Of a stretch of 64,000 nt of DNA, positions 42,495 through 49,898 are shown piece by piece. A program made the position numbers and the translations under genes. The notes beneath the pieces are model-generated. The model worked only from the letters and a program-made list of their open reading frames with translations, did no database searches and was not told where the DNA came from. This DNA comes from Miltoncostaea sp050249835. GTDB lineage: Bacteria > Actinomycetota > Thermoleophilia > Miltoncostaeales > Miltoncostaeaceae. The stretch is taken from NCBI GenBank assembly GCA_050249835.1, contig JBFWPT010000008.1:30197-94196 (forward strand). Direction: 5' to 3'. The number at the start of each line of letters is the position of its first letter. The stretch's first letter is position 1.

Positions 42495-42931
42495 CACCGA
42501 CCCTGTCCGGGCGCATCCAGTCGCGCATCGTCTACCTGGCGCTCCTCGGCGTGCCGTGGGCCTTCATCATCGGCCCGGTGCTGCCGGGCCGCGACGGCGC
42601 CCCCCTCGGCGACGTCTACAAGGCCCTGCTGACCTCGCTGCTCCTCACGGGTGTCGTCGGCATCGTGTGGGAGCTGATCTACCACGGCCTCCAGCAGTTC
42701 CGGTGGGAGAAGGACTGGCCCACCCTGTTCGGCCTCGTCCAGGGGATCCCCGAGGGCGTCGTCGTCTACTTCCTGCTGCAGGCCGGCATCCCGTGGGACG
42801 TGGGCGACGTGCCCGTGGAGATGTTCATCACGTACTTCGCGACGACCTGGATCTTCGTCTGGCTCGTCACCAACGGTCCCGCCCGGGTGCCCTTCCGGCA
42901 CTGGCGCTACAACGGCGGGAAGTTCCTGTGA
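42491..42931 (+). CDS. Small integral membrane protein
   Basis: 146 aa with about four hydrophobic helices: IVYLALLGVPWAFIIGPVL, ALLTSLLLTGVVGIVWELIYHGL, GLVQGIPEGVVVYFLLQAGI and VEMFITYFATTWIFVWLVTNG. Between them are conserved-looking polar spots (WELIYHGLQQFRWEKDWP; PFRHWRYNGGKF). No known family. ATGA overlap with the FAD protein and GTGA overlap with the pseudokinase make it part of one translation unit; it may anchor the other products to the membrane. Confidence 0.75.
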   Translation: MTPTLSGRIQSRIVYLALLGVPWAFIIGPVLPGRDGAPLGDVYKALLTSLLLTGVVGIVWELIYHGLQQFRWEKDWPTLFGLVQGIPEGVVVYFLLQAGIPWDVGDVPVEMFITYFATTWIFVWLVTNGPARVPFRHWRYNGGKFL

Positions 42932-43761
42932 GCGTCGCGGCACCGCCGCAGCAGGGGGGTGGGATGGACGGCATCGCCGACTACCGGTTCGTCGACCAGC
43001 TCGGCACGGGCGGCGCGGGGGTCACCTACCTCGCGGCCCGCCCGGAGCGCCTGCCGGTCGCGGCCGACCACGTGGCGGTCAAGGTGCTCTCGCGCCGGGC
43101 CACCCACGAGGAGTTCCACCGCATCGCCGACGAGCTCCGACTCGTCGCGTCGATCGGCTCCCCGTACCTCGCCGAGGTGTACGACGTCGGCCTGGCCGAC
43201 GGGCGCGTGTACGTGGCGATGGCCCACCACCCCGACGGCTCCCTGGGCCGCCCCGCGACGCCGATGGCGGACGGGCGCCCGTCCCAGGTGGTCGCGGACG
43301 CGGCCCGCGGCGCGCACGCGCTGCACGAGGCCGGCGTGGTGCACCGGGCGATCACGCCCACCGCGATCCTGCTCTCCGGCGGCCGCGGGCGCCTCGCCGA
43401 CATCGGCCTCGCGCACCTGCAGGCGCCGGGGATGTCCTCGACCGGCGTCTCCGGCCTGGCGGCGCTGGAGTACGTGGACCCCGCCCTCCTGCGCGGCGGC
43501 CCGGCCTCCCGCCAGACCGACATCTGGTCGCTCGGCATCGTCCTCCACCGCGCCGTCGCGGGGGAGGGGGTCTACGGCCCGCTGGCGTCCACCGACACCG
43601 TCAGCGCGCTCCGGGAGTTCCTGGGCGCCCGGCCCGCGCCCAGCGCCGCGCTCGACCCGGCGTACCGGGCCGTCGTGGAGCGCTGCCTCGCGGACGACCC
43701 GGCGGCCCGGTACGCCACCGCGGCCGAGGTGGCCGACGCGATCGAGGGGATCGGGCGATGA
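42928..43761 (+). CDS. Ser/Thr pseudokinase
   Basis: 277 aa with a complete kinase fold but a dead active site. The Gly loop LGTGGAGVTYLA and the ATP lysine K52 (HVAVKVL) are kept. The catalytic loop reads HRAITPTA at residues 139-146: the catalytic Asp is Ala141, the Lys is Thr143 and the metal-binding Asn is Ala146. DFG is DIG (158-160). The rest of the fold (DIWSLGIVLHRAVAGEGVYGPL) is intact. It may bind nucleotide and act as a scaffold or allosteric partner. No membrane helix. It overlaps its neighbours by 4 bp on both sides and precedes an FHA protein. Confidence 0.88.
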   Translation: MSVAAPPQQGGGMDGIADYRFVDQLGTGGAGVTYLAARPERLPVAADHVAVKVLSRRATHEEFHRIADELRLVASIGSPYLAEVYDVGLADGRVYVAMAHHPDGSLGRPATPMADGRPSQVVADAARGAHALHEAGVVHRAITPTAILLSGGRGRLADIGLAHLQAPGMSSTGVSGLAALEYVDPALLRGGPASRQTDIWSLGIVLHRAVAGEGVYGPLASTDTVSALREFLGARPAPSAALDPAYRAVVERCLADDPAARYATAAEVADAIEGIGR

Positions 43762-45110
43762 GCATGATCGACATGCGGCTCGCGGTCGCGCCGGGCGCCG
43801 GCGTGGTGCAGCGGGCCGGGTCCACCGTCGTCGTGGTCCTGGGCGACCCGGCCTCGGACGGCGCCGCCACCCTCCTGGAGATCTCGCGCGGCGCCCACGG
43901 CGCCGATCTCGTGCGGGCCGTGGCGCAGGCCGCCCTCGGCCCGGACTCCGCCTCGCTGCCGCCGTTCGCGGTCCTGAGCGAGGGGGCCTCCGGCCTCATG
44001 GTCCTGATGCGCGGCGACATCGCCGTCGAGGCGACCACCGCCGGGCACACCGAGACGATGGACGGCCGCGCGGCCGTCACCTGGATCGAGCGCGTCCTGC
44101 CGGAGCCGGTCGAGCGCGTCGCCGTCGGGCCGCCCGGCGGCGTCCCCGCAGCCGACCCGTGGTCCGACCTCCGCGCCGGCGTGGTGCTCGGCGGCGGGGC
44201 GGTGCTCGAGCCGATGGGCGCGGCCACCCAGACGACGCCCGCCGTGGAGGAGCCGGCCCCCGCGCCGGCGCCCCAGCCCGCCCCGGTCGCGGCGCCCGCG
44301 CCGCCCCCGCCCCCGCCCCCGGCCCCGCCGCCCCCGCCCGCGCCGGCGCCTCCGCCGCCCCCGGCGGCCGCGCCCGCTCCGCCCCCGCCTCCTCCGCCGC
44401 CCCCGGCAGCGCCGCCCGCGCCCGCGCCGATCGGCGCCGCGCCGACGCCGCCCGCGGGGTCGCCGGTCCCGGCCGACATCGACGCGCCCCCGCCGCCGCC
44501 GGCCCACGCGCCGGCCGGTGGCTTCGAGGCCGTCATGCTCATCGGTGACAGCCCGCCGCCGCCCCCGCCGCCCCGCCCGCCGCTGTCGATGGCGACGGTC
44601 GGCGAGGAGGCGATCCCGGACGACGGCATGCCGCCCGCGATCGTCCCCGGCGTCCGCTGCTCGCGCGACCACCACAACAACCCGGCGGCGCTCTACTGCT
44701 CCAGCTGCGGCATCAAGATGGGCGTGCACCGCACGCTCGTGGTGGTCAACGGCCCCCGCCCGCCGCTCGGCATCCTCGTCCTCGACGACGGCTCCACCAT
44801 CCCGGTGCAGCACGACCTGGTGATCGGGCGCGACCCGTCGGTCGACGACCTCGTCTCCTCACGGAAGGCCCTGCCGATCCGGATCGAGGACGACACCAGC
44901 TCGGTCTCCCGCGCCCACCTGCACGTGGCGCTGGACGGCTGGGAGGTGCTCATCTCCGACCGCGGGTCGTCCAACGGCACGGCTGTGCGGACCGCCGACT
45001 CCCAGCCCTGGCGGCAGCTGAGCCCGTCCGAGCGGGTCCAGGTCTCCACCGGCACCCAGATCAAGCTCGGTGAGCGCCTGCTCGTCTTCGACCAGCACCA
45101 CGTGCTCTAG
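43758..45110 (+). CDS. Proline-rich protein with zinc-ribbon-like motif and FHA domain
   Basis: 450 aa. Residues 1-130 form an unknown N-terminal domain (RLAVAPGAGVVQRAGSTVVVVLGDP; SEGASGLMVLMRGDIAVEA) that looks like a phosphatase-2C-type or bacterial sensor strand pattern but is not assignable. Residues about 160-285 are almost all Pro and Ala. A CRCSRDHHNNP-type stretch with YCSSCG (two Cys pairs) resembles a small zinc ribbon. A C-terminal FHA domain shows LVIGRDPSVDDLVSS, SSVSRAHLHVAL and DRGSSNGTAV, with the Arg, Ser-Arg-His and Asn of a phosphothreonine pocket. ATG in a GTGA-type overlap with the pseudokinase. Confidence 0.85.
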   Translation: MSMIDMRLAVAPGAGVVQRAGSTVVVVLGDPASDGAATLLEISRGAHGADLVRAVAQAALGPDSASLPPFAVLSEGASGLMVLMRGDIAVEATTAGHTETMDGRAAVTWIERVLPEPVERVAVGPPGGVPAADPWSDLRAGVVLGGGAVLEPMGAATQTTPAVEEPAPAPAPQPAPVAAPAPPPPPPPAPPPPPAPAPPPPPAAAPAPPPPPPPPPAAPPAPAPIGAAPTPPAGSPVPADIDAPPPPPAHAPAGGFEAVMLIGDSPPPPPPPRPPLSMATVGEEAIPDDGMPPAIVPGVRCSRDHHNNPAALYCSSCGIKMGVHRTLVVVNGPRPPLGILVLDDGSTIPVQHDLVIGRDPSVDDLVSSRKALPIRIEDDTSSVSRAHLHVALDGWEVLISDRGSSNGTAVRTADSQPWRQLSPSERVQVSTGTQIKLGERLLVFDQHHVL

Positions 45111-45178
45111 CGGCAACGTCCTCACGACCGGCACATAGGCTCGTCGTCGCGGAGGGCCGCTCGCGCGGCGCCGAGCTG

Positions 45179-45682
45179 GTGCTGGGCGCCGAGCCGGCCA
45201 CGGTCGGCCGGGGGCTCGGCAACGACCTGGTCGTGGACGACGAGCGGGTGTCGCGGCGCCACATCCAGGTGCGCGCGCAGGGCGGCGGCGTGATGGTGGA
45301 GGACCTCGGGTCGCGCAACGGCACCCGGGTGGGCGGGGTGCGCCTCGTCGGCGCCCGGGTGGTGCCGGCGGGGGAGCGGATAACGATCGGCCGCACGACC
45401 CTCCTGGTGGGGCCGGCGGCCGTCGTGGTGGCGCCGCCCCGCGCCGTCCCGGCCCCGTGCCGCCGCGCCCGCGCGCTCATGGAGCGCGACCTGGACGATG
45501 AGCTCGAGGTGGAGGCCCAGGCCTTCCTGCACGGCCACCTCGCGGGGTGCCCGGAGTGCGGGCGGCGTCACGACCTGGCGGTGACCTGGCGGGGCAAGCT
45601 GGACGAGGCGCTCATCGAGCCGCCCCCCGCCGGCCTGGCCGAGCGCGTGGAGCGCGCCCTGCGGGACGCGCCGGGCCCCTGA
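45179..45682 (+). CDS. FHA protein with C-terminal zinc anti-sigma (ZAS) motif
   Basis: At least 167 aa. FHA domain: ATVGRGLGNDLVVDDERVSRRHIQV, GSRNGTRVGG. After a short linker comes an anti-sigma zinc segment, VEAQAFLHGHLAGCPECGRRH, which contains HxxxCxxC and matches the zf-HC2/ZAS pattern found in ECF anti-sigma factors. No membrane helix is seen. The stop overlaps the CTG start of an ECF sigma gene. The first ATG/GTG in frame is GTG 45179, but FHA-like coding (RLVVAEGRSRGAELVL) begins near 45137; no ATG, GTG, TTG or CTG exists between the stop at 45071-45073 and that point. True start is unresolved. Confidence 0.85.
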   Translation: MLGAEPATVGRGLGNDLVVDDERVSRRHIQVRAQGGGVMVEDLGSRNGTRVGGVRLVGARVVPAGERITIGRTTLLVGPAAVVVAPPRAVPAPCRRARALMERDLDDELEVEAQAFLHGHLAGCPECGRRHDLAVTWRGKLDEALIEPPPAGLAERVERALRDAPGP

Positions 45683-46671
45683 ACGGGGCCGACGACCGCC
45701 GGCGCCGCGCCTTCGAGCGGGCGCTGCTGCCGGAGCTCCCGTCCGTGTACGCGTCGGCCCGGCGGCTCACTCCGTCCGCCGCCGACGCGGAGGACATGGT
45801 GCAGGACACCATGCTGCGGGCCTTCCGCGCCTACGACCCGGACCGCCCGCCGGCGCATCCGCGAGGGTGGCTCCAGGCCATCCTGATGAACCTCGCCCGC
45901 GACCGGGCGCGCGCCGACGCGCGCACGCCGGCCCCGCTCTCGATCGACGAGGAGGGCGCGGGCCTCTACGAGCGGCTGGAGGCCGGGGTGGACACCGGCC
46001 CGCTCAGCGACCCGGCGCGGCTCGTGCGCCGCTGGGACGACCGGGACCTCATCCGGACGTGCCTCGCCGAGCTGCCCGACTGGGCGCGGCAGGTGCTCGT
46101 CCTGAGCCACGTCGCCGGTCTGAAGTACCGGGAGATCGCCGAGTCCACGGGCGTCCCGGTGGGCACCGTCATGAGCCGCCTCAGCCGGGCGCGCCGGGCG
46201 CTGGAGAACCGGGTCGCCGACCACATGCGGCTGCCGGCGGTCGAGGAGGCCCGCCTCGCGCCGGCCGCCGCCGCCCCCGCGGAGGACGTGGCCTCCCTCA
46301 AGGGCGCCTGGGGCGGCGCGCCCCGCGCCGTCGACGCGCTGGCGGCGAACCCGGCCCTGCTCGCGTCCGCCGACGCCGCCACGCGGGCGATGACCTCCGA
46401 CGGCGCCCTCGCCGCCGACGTCAAGCGGCGCATCCTGGAGGCGCTCGACGAGGGCGCCCCGGCGGGCGACCCGGCGCTGGCGGGGCTCATCGACCTGGCG
46501 GTCACGGCCGCGCGGATGCCCACCGAGGTGACGCGCGCCCACTACGAGCGGGTCTACGCCGACGGGTGGACGGAGGCCCAGGTCGTGGAGGCGCTGCACG
46601 TCGCCACCTGGGCGTCCTACCTCACGTCGATGAACCTGGCCCTGGGCGGGGGCTCGCCGCCGGGTAGCTGA
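45679..46671 (+). CDS. ECF sigma factor fused to a cysteine-less AhpD/CMD-like domain
   Basis: About 330 aa from CTG 45679. Sigma region 2 is PSVYASARRLTPSAADAEDMVQDTMLRAFRAYD; region 4 is LAELPDWARQVLVLSHVAGLKYREIAESTGVPVGTVMSRLSRARRAL. Residues about 200-330 are all-alpha and resemble carboxymuconolactone decarboxylase/AhpD-related proteins (ALAGLIDLAVTAARMPTEVTRAHYERVYADGWTEAQVVEALHVATW) but contain no cysteine, so the CxxC of AhpD is absent. The canonical alternatives (GTG 45547 or 45556) lie deep in the FHA-ZAS gene and would add an unrelated basic tail. CTG in a CTGA overlap fits best. Its probable anti-sigma is the overlapping FHA-ZAS protein. Confidence 0.85.
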   Translation: MNGADDRRRRAFERALLPELPSVYASARRLTPSAADAEDMVQDTMLRAFRAYDPDRPPAHPRGWLQAILMNLARDRARADARTPAPLSIDEEGAGLYERLEAGVDTGPLSDPARLVRRWDDRDLIRTCLAELPDWARQVLVLSHVAGLKYREIAESTGVPVGTVMSRLSRARRALENRVADHMRLPAVEEARLAPAAAAPAEDVASLKGAWGGAPRAVDALAANPALLASADAATRAMTSDGALAADVKRRILEALDEGAPAGDPALAGLIDLAVTAARMPTEVTRAHYERVYADGWTEAQVVEALHVATWASYLTSMNLALGGGSPPGS

Positions 46672-46972
46672 TGATCTCCGTGGCGAGCGACCCCGGACCC
46701 TGGAGGTAGATCGAGCGGGTCCGGTCGCGGTGGGTGGCGATCTCGGCCCCGTTCTCGCGGGCGAGGCGCTCCAGCTCCTCCTCGTCCACCCGGTAGGCGA
46801 GGTGCGGCGGGTGCTGGTCGGCCAGGACGAAGGCCAGCTTGGCGCCGCCGCTCTCGACCAGCGCCCAGGTGGGGTCCTGGTGCAGCACGACGCTGCCCGG
46901 CACGGTGCGCAGCTGCCAGTCGACGGCCTCGGCGATGTCCGGGACCTGCTGGGCGACGTGGTCGAACTGCAC
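46622..46972 (-). CDS. VOC/glyoxalase-superfamily protein
   Basis: 116 aa from GTG 46972, behind GGAG at 5-nt spacing. One vicinal-oxygen-chelate module: QFDHVAQQVPDIAEAVDWQL at the start, GGAKLAFVLADQHPPHLAYRVD and TRSIYLQGPGSLATEIISY with the expected metal-type His and Glu positions. The substrate is unknown. Its tail overlaps the end of the sigma-AhpD gene by 50 bp on the opposite strand. Confidence 0.8.
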   Translation of the reverse strand: MQFDHVAQQVPDIAEAVDWQLRTVPGSVVLHQDPTWALVESGGAKLAFVLADQHPPHLAYRVDEEELERLARENGAEIATHRDRTRSIYLQGPGSLATEIISYPAASPRPGPGSST

Positions 46973-47002
46973 GGTGCTCCTCCGGTCGGTGTCCGCACCG
47001 AC

Positions 47003-47008
47003 AGGGTA
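47003..47008 (-). promoter_or_regulatory. Candidate -10 box of the VOC gene
   Basis: Minus-strand TACCCT (47008-47003), followed by a leader with GGAGGAGC and the GTG at 46972. It lies in the 44-bp gap after the glucosaminidase stop. Confidence 0.4.
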
Positions 47009-47016
47009 GGCCATCG

Positions 47017-48108
47017 TCAGCCGCGGGCGGGATGCACCCAGAGCGCGCGGACCACGCCGTTCCCCGTCTCGGCCCGCAGGCGCGTCACGGGGGCCCGGCG
47101 GCCGGCCTCGCGGCCCGACACCAGGATCCACATCCGCCCGGCCCTGCGGGCGCGCGGGTAGAGCGCGCGCAGCTCGGCGACCGAGTCGCCGGGGGAGAGG
47201 CCCTTGGGGGTGTGCCAGGCCGGGCCGGCGAGGCGCGCCCAGCGCAGGCGGGCGGTGCCGGTCTCGCAGGGGTCCTGGCCGCCGGCGATCTGGGCGGCGG
47301 CGCCGAGGCCGTCCCACCGGAGCAGGCAGACCGCGCCGCCGCGACGGCTGGAGGTGGGCGCGCCGAGCACCGCGACCCCGTCCGCCACCGCGCCGCGCCG
47401 GGCCTTCCAGCCCGCCAGGCGCACGGAGCCGTCACGGCTCGCGAGCACGGTCAGGTCCGGGGCGCCCCCGGCCGGCGCCGACGCCGGGACCGGGATGCCG
47501 TGGTAGGTCAGCATGGCGTGCCAGATGCGAAGGACCTTGGACGCGTAGTCCGGGCCGGTGGCCCAGTTGCCGTTGCCCATCTGCTCCCAGAGGGCGGCCT
47601 TGCCGTACGGGCGCACCATCGTGAAGCGGATGTCCGCGAGGGGCCGCGCGAGCAGGGCCGGGTCCGCGTGGGCGGCCGCGTAGGCGTAGAGGTGCTGGAT
47701 CTGGGCCCGCACCGAGAGCTGGGCGCTCGGGAATGCGAGCCCCCGGGCACACGAGTCGCACGCGCCGAGGCCGGAGAAGTTCAGGTCGGACGGCTTCACG
47801 ATGCCGCCGAAGCGCAGGTAGCCGGTCTCCAGCATCGTCTGGGCGAAGGCGATGTCGCCGCGGACGCCCTGGGCCTGCCCCTCGTCGATGAAGTACGCCG
47901 CGAGGTCGGCGATGGGCGTGGGGCTCTTCGACGTCACCCCCGACGCGACGTACCAGGCGGTGAGCTGGTCTGCCGTGAGCAGGGACGCGCCGAGCACCGG
48001 CGTGCCCTGGGCGGGCGGGGACTGGGCGCCGGCCCAGGACGGGACGACGAGGCCGGCGGCGAGCGCGAGGACGGCGAGGAGGCGCATGGGCAGGGGGATT
48101 CGCGGCAT
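47017..48108 (-). CDS. Secreted glucosaminidase-like (peptidoglycan hydrolase) protein
   Basis: 363 aa. Signal peptide MRLLAVLALAAGLVVPSWAGAQS; an ATG seven codons earlier (48108) is also possible. Residues about 60-215 match the glucosaminidase fold: LAAYFIDEGQAQGVRGDIAFAQTMLETGYLRFGG, with the Glu of the LETG motif as the likely catalyst, then NFSGLGACDSCARGLAFPSAQLSVRAQIQHLYAYA. The C-terminal ~150 residues are beta-rich with one Cys pair and may bind the wall. It would act outside the membrane in cell-wall turnover. Confidence 0.85.
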   Translation of the reverse strand: MPRIPLPMRLLAVLALAAGLVVPSWAGAQSPPAQGTPVLGASLLTADQLTAWYVASGVTSKSPTPIADLAAYFIDEGQAQGVRGDIAFAQTMLETGYLRFGGIVKPSDLNFSGLGACDSCARGLAFPSAQLSVRAQIQHLYAYAAAHADPALLARPLADIRFTMVRPYGKAALWEQMGNGNWATGPDYASKVLRIWHAMLTYHGIPVPASAPAGGAPDLTVLASRDGSVRLAGWKARRGAVADGVAVLGAPTSSRRGGAVCLLRWDGLGAAAQIAGGQDPCETGTARLRWARLAGPAWHTPKGLSPGDSVAELRALYPRARRAGRMWILVSGREAGRRAPVTRLRAETGNGVVRALWVHPARG

Positions 48109-48164
48109 CCGGGGTGTCTACCTGCCCGCGGGCGCCGCGTCGAGCGGGCCCGGTCGCGCGACGC

Positions 48165-49814
48165 TCAGGCGGACTCGTGCCGGAGGAACTGGTGGACGAA
48201 CGCGATCGCCATGCTGCCCTCGCCGACGGCGGCCGCGACGCGCTTCACCGGCCCGTAGCGCACGTCGCCGCAGGCGAAGACCCCGGGCACGCTCGTCTCC
48301 AGCAGGTACGGGTCGCGCCCGTGCTCGCCGCGCAGGTGGGGCGGTATGTCCGGCCCCGTGAGGATGTAGCCGCGCTCGTCCGTGGCGATCTCCGGCGGCA
48401 GCCACTCGGTCTCGGCGGTCGCGCCGATGAAGACGAAGAGCGCGCCGGCGGCCAGGTCCCGCGTCTCGCCGCCCGGGCCCCGGACGGTGACGCCATCCAG
48501 GGACTCCTCGCCGTGCACCGCGGCGACCTCCGTGCCCACGAGCACCTCGATCGCCTCGTCGTCGCCGATCTGGTCGACGAGGTACTGCGACATGCTCCGC
48601 CCGAGGTCGTCCCCGCGGCACAGGATCGTGACGCTCCGGGCGTGGCGCGCGAAGAAGAGGGCGGCCTGCCCGGCCGAGTTCCCGGCGCCGACGATCTGGA
48701 CGTCGAGGCCGTGGACGCTCGACGCCTCGCTCCGGGCGGCGCCGTAGGAGATGCCCTTGCCGACGAGGCGCTCGAAGCCGTCGATCGCGAGGTGCCGCCA
48801 GGTGACGCCGCTCGCGAGGATGACCGTGCGGGCGCGGAGCACGTCCCCCTCGTCGAGGTGCACCCGCCGGGCGGCGACGTCGATGCGCGTCACCTGGCGC
48901 GTCACGAGGATCTCCGCGCCGAGGCGCCGGGCCTGCTGCAGCGCGCGGCTCGAGAGCTCGTCGCCCGAGACCCCGGAGGGGAAGCCGAGGTAGTTCTCGA
49001 TGCGCGACGAGGTGCCGGCCTGCCCGCCGGGGGCCTCCCTCTCGATCGCGATGGTGCGCAGGCCCTCCGACGCCCCGTACACGGCGGCGGCCAGCCCGGC
49101 GGGGCCGGCGCCGATGATGACGGTGTCGTACTCGGCGAGGGCGGGCTCGGTGGTGAGGCCGAGCAGCTCCGCGACGCGGCCCATGCGCGGGCGGACGACG
49201 GTCTTGCCGCCCACCACCCGGATCGCCGGGCGGTCCTCGGGGCCGGGGAGCGGGCCGCCCCAGAGCTCCTCGGCCTCCGGCGCGTCCGGGGTGATCCACC
49301 GGAAGCCCACCTGGTTGCGGTCCAGGAACCGCCGGAGCTGCGCGCAGGCGGGGTCCCAGCGGTCGCCGGCCACCAGCGCCCGGGGCGGCGGCTGCTCGGC
49401 GGTGATGCCCTGGAGGCCGCCGATGCGCGAGCGGGCGATCTCCCCGAGCCGCTGGGCCACCTCGGGCGCGCGGGCGGCGACCGAGTGGTAGTCGGCGGCC
49501 GAGAGGCGCATGAGGCGCGCCGGCTCGGACGCGCGGAAGGAGAACGGGAAGGTCGTGCCGAGGGCGATCGGCACCTCGCCGATCAGGTCGCCCGCGGCGC
49601 GTCCGCCGACCACCTTCTCCACGCCCTCCGACGTCGTGACCGTGTCGAGGTGGCCGGTGATGACGGCGTAGAGCGCCCGCTCGTCGCCGGCGTTGATCGC
49701 GAACGCGCCCGCCGGGACGCGGATGTCCGCGGCCAGGCTCGCGACCCGGCCGAGCTCGGTCGCGGGAAGCCCCTCGAACAGCCCGATCGCGCCGATCTCC
49801 TCCGCGGTCAGCAT
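48165..49814 (-). CDS. Cyclic-nucleotide-binding domain fused to thioredoxin-reductase-like protein
   Basis: 549 aa. Residues 1-140 form a cNMP-binding barrel (LFEGLPATELGRVASLAADIRVPAGAFAINAGD; GDLIGEVPIALGTTFPFSFRASEPARLMRL). About 165-225 is a small thioredoxin/glutaredoxin-like module (CAQLRRFLDRNQVGFRWITP). The rest is a TrxR-type flavoprotein: VIIGAGPAGLAAAVYGASEG, the NADPH motif IVGAGNSAGQAALFFA and the final FAD block VFACGDVR. The CxxC redox site (usually CATC) is replaced in GISYGAARSEASS, so disulfide reduction through that site is not possible. ATG start just behind a -10 box. Confidence 0.88.
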   Translation of the reverse strand: MLTAEEIGAIGLFEGLPATELGRVASLAADIRVPAGAFAINAGDERALYAVITGHLDTVTTSEGVEKVVGGRAAGDLIGEVPIALGTTFPFSFRASEPARLMRLSAADYHSVAARAPEVAQRLGEIARSRIGGLQGITAEQPPPRALVAGDRWDPACAQLRRFLDRNQVGFRWITPDAPEAEELWGGPLPGPEDRPAIRVVGGKTVVRPRMGRVAELLGLTTEPALAEYDTVIIGAGPAGLAAAVYGASEGLRTIAIEREAPGGQAGTSSRIENYLGFPSGVSGDELSSRALQQARRLGAEILVTRQVTRIDVAARRVHLDEGDVLRARTVILASGVTWRHLAIDGFERLVGKGISYGAARSEASSVHGLDVQIVGAGNSAGQAALFFARHARSVTILCRGDDLGRSMSQYLVDQIGDDEAIEVLVGTEVAAVHGEESLDGVTVRGPGGETRDLAAGALFVFIGATAETEWLPPEIATDERGYILTGPDIPPHLRGEHGRDPYLLETSVPGVFACGDVRYGPVKRVAAAVGEGSMAIAFVHQFLRHESA

Positions 49815-49821
49815 CCGGGGG

Positions 49822-49827
49822 AGACTA
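49822..49827 (-). promoter_or_regulatory. Leaderless-type -10 box of the cNMP/TrxR gene
   Basis: Minus-strand TAGTCT ends seven bases before the ATG at 49814. The 84-bp gap to comM must also hold the plus-strand promoter; I see no clear box for it. Confidence 0.5.
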
Positions 49828-49898
49828 CCCCCCGGGGCGAGCCGTGACGTCCGCCGGCACGGGGCGGTGACGCATCCGGCACGCATGGGTGCGGAGCC

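Noticed and set aside
44270..44440. Coding repeat in the FHA protein as a recombination hotspot
   Set aside because: It is a simple Pro/Ala linker of CCG/GCC codons, with no precise repeat unit.
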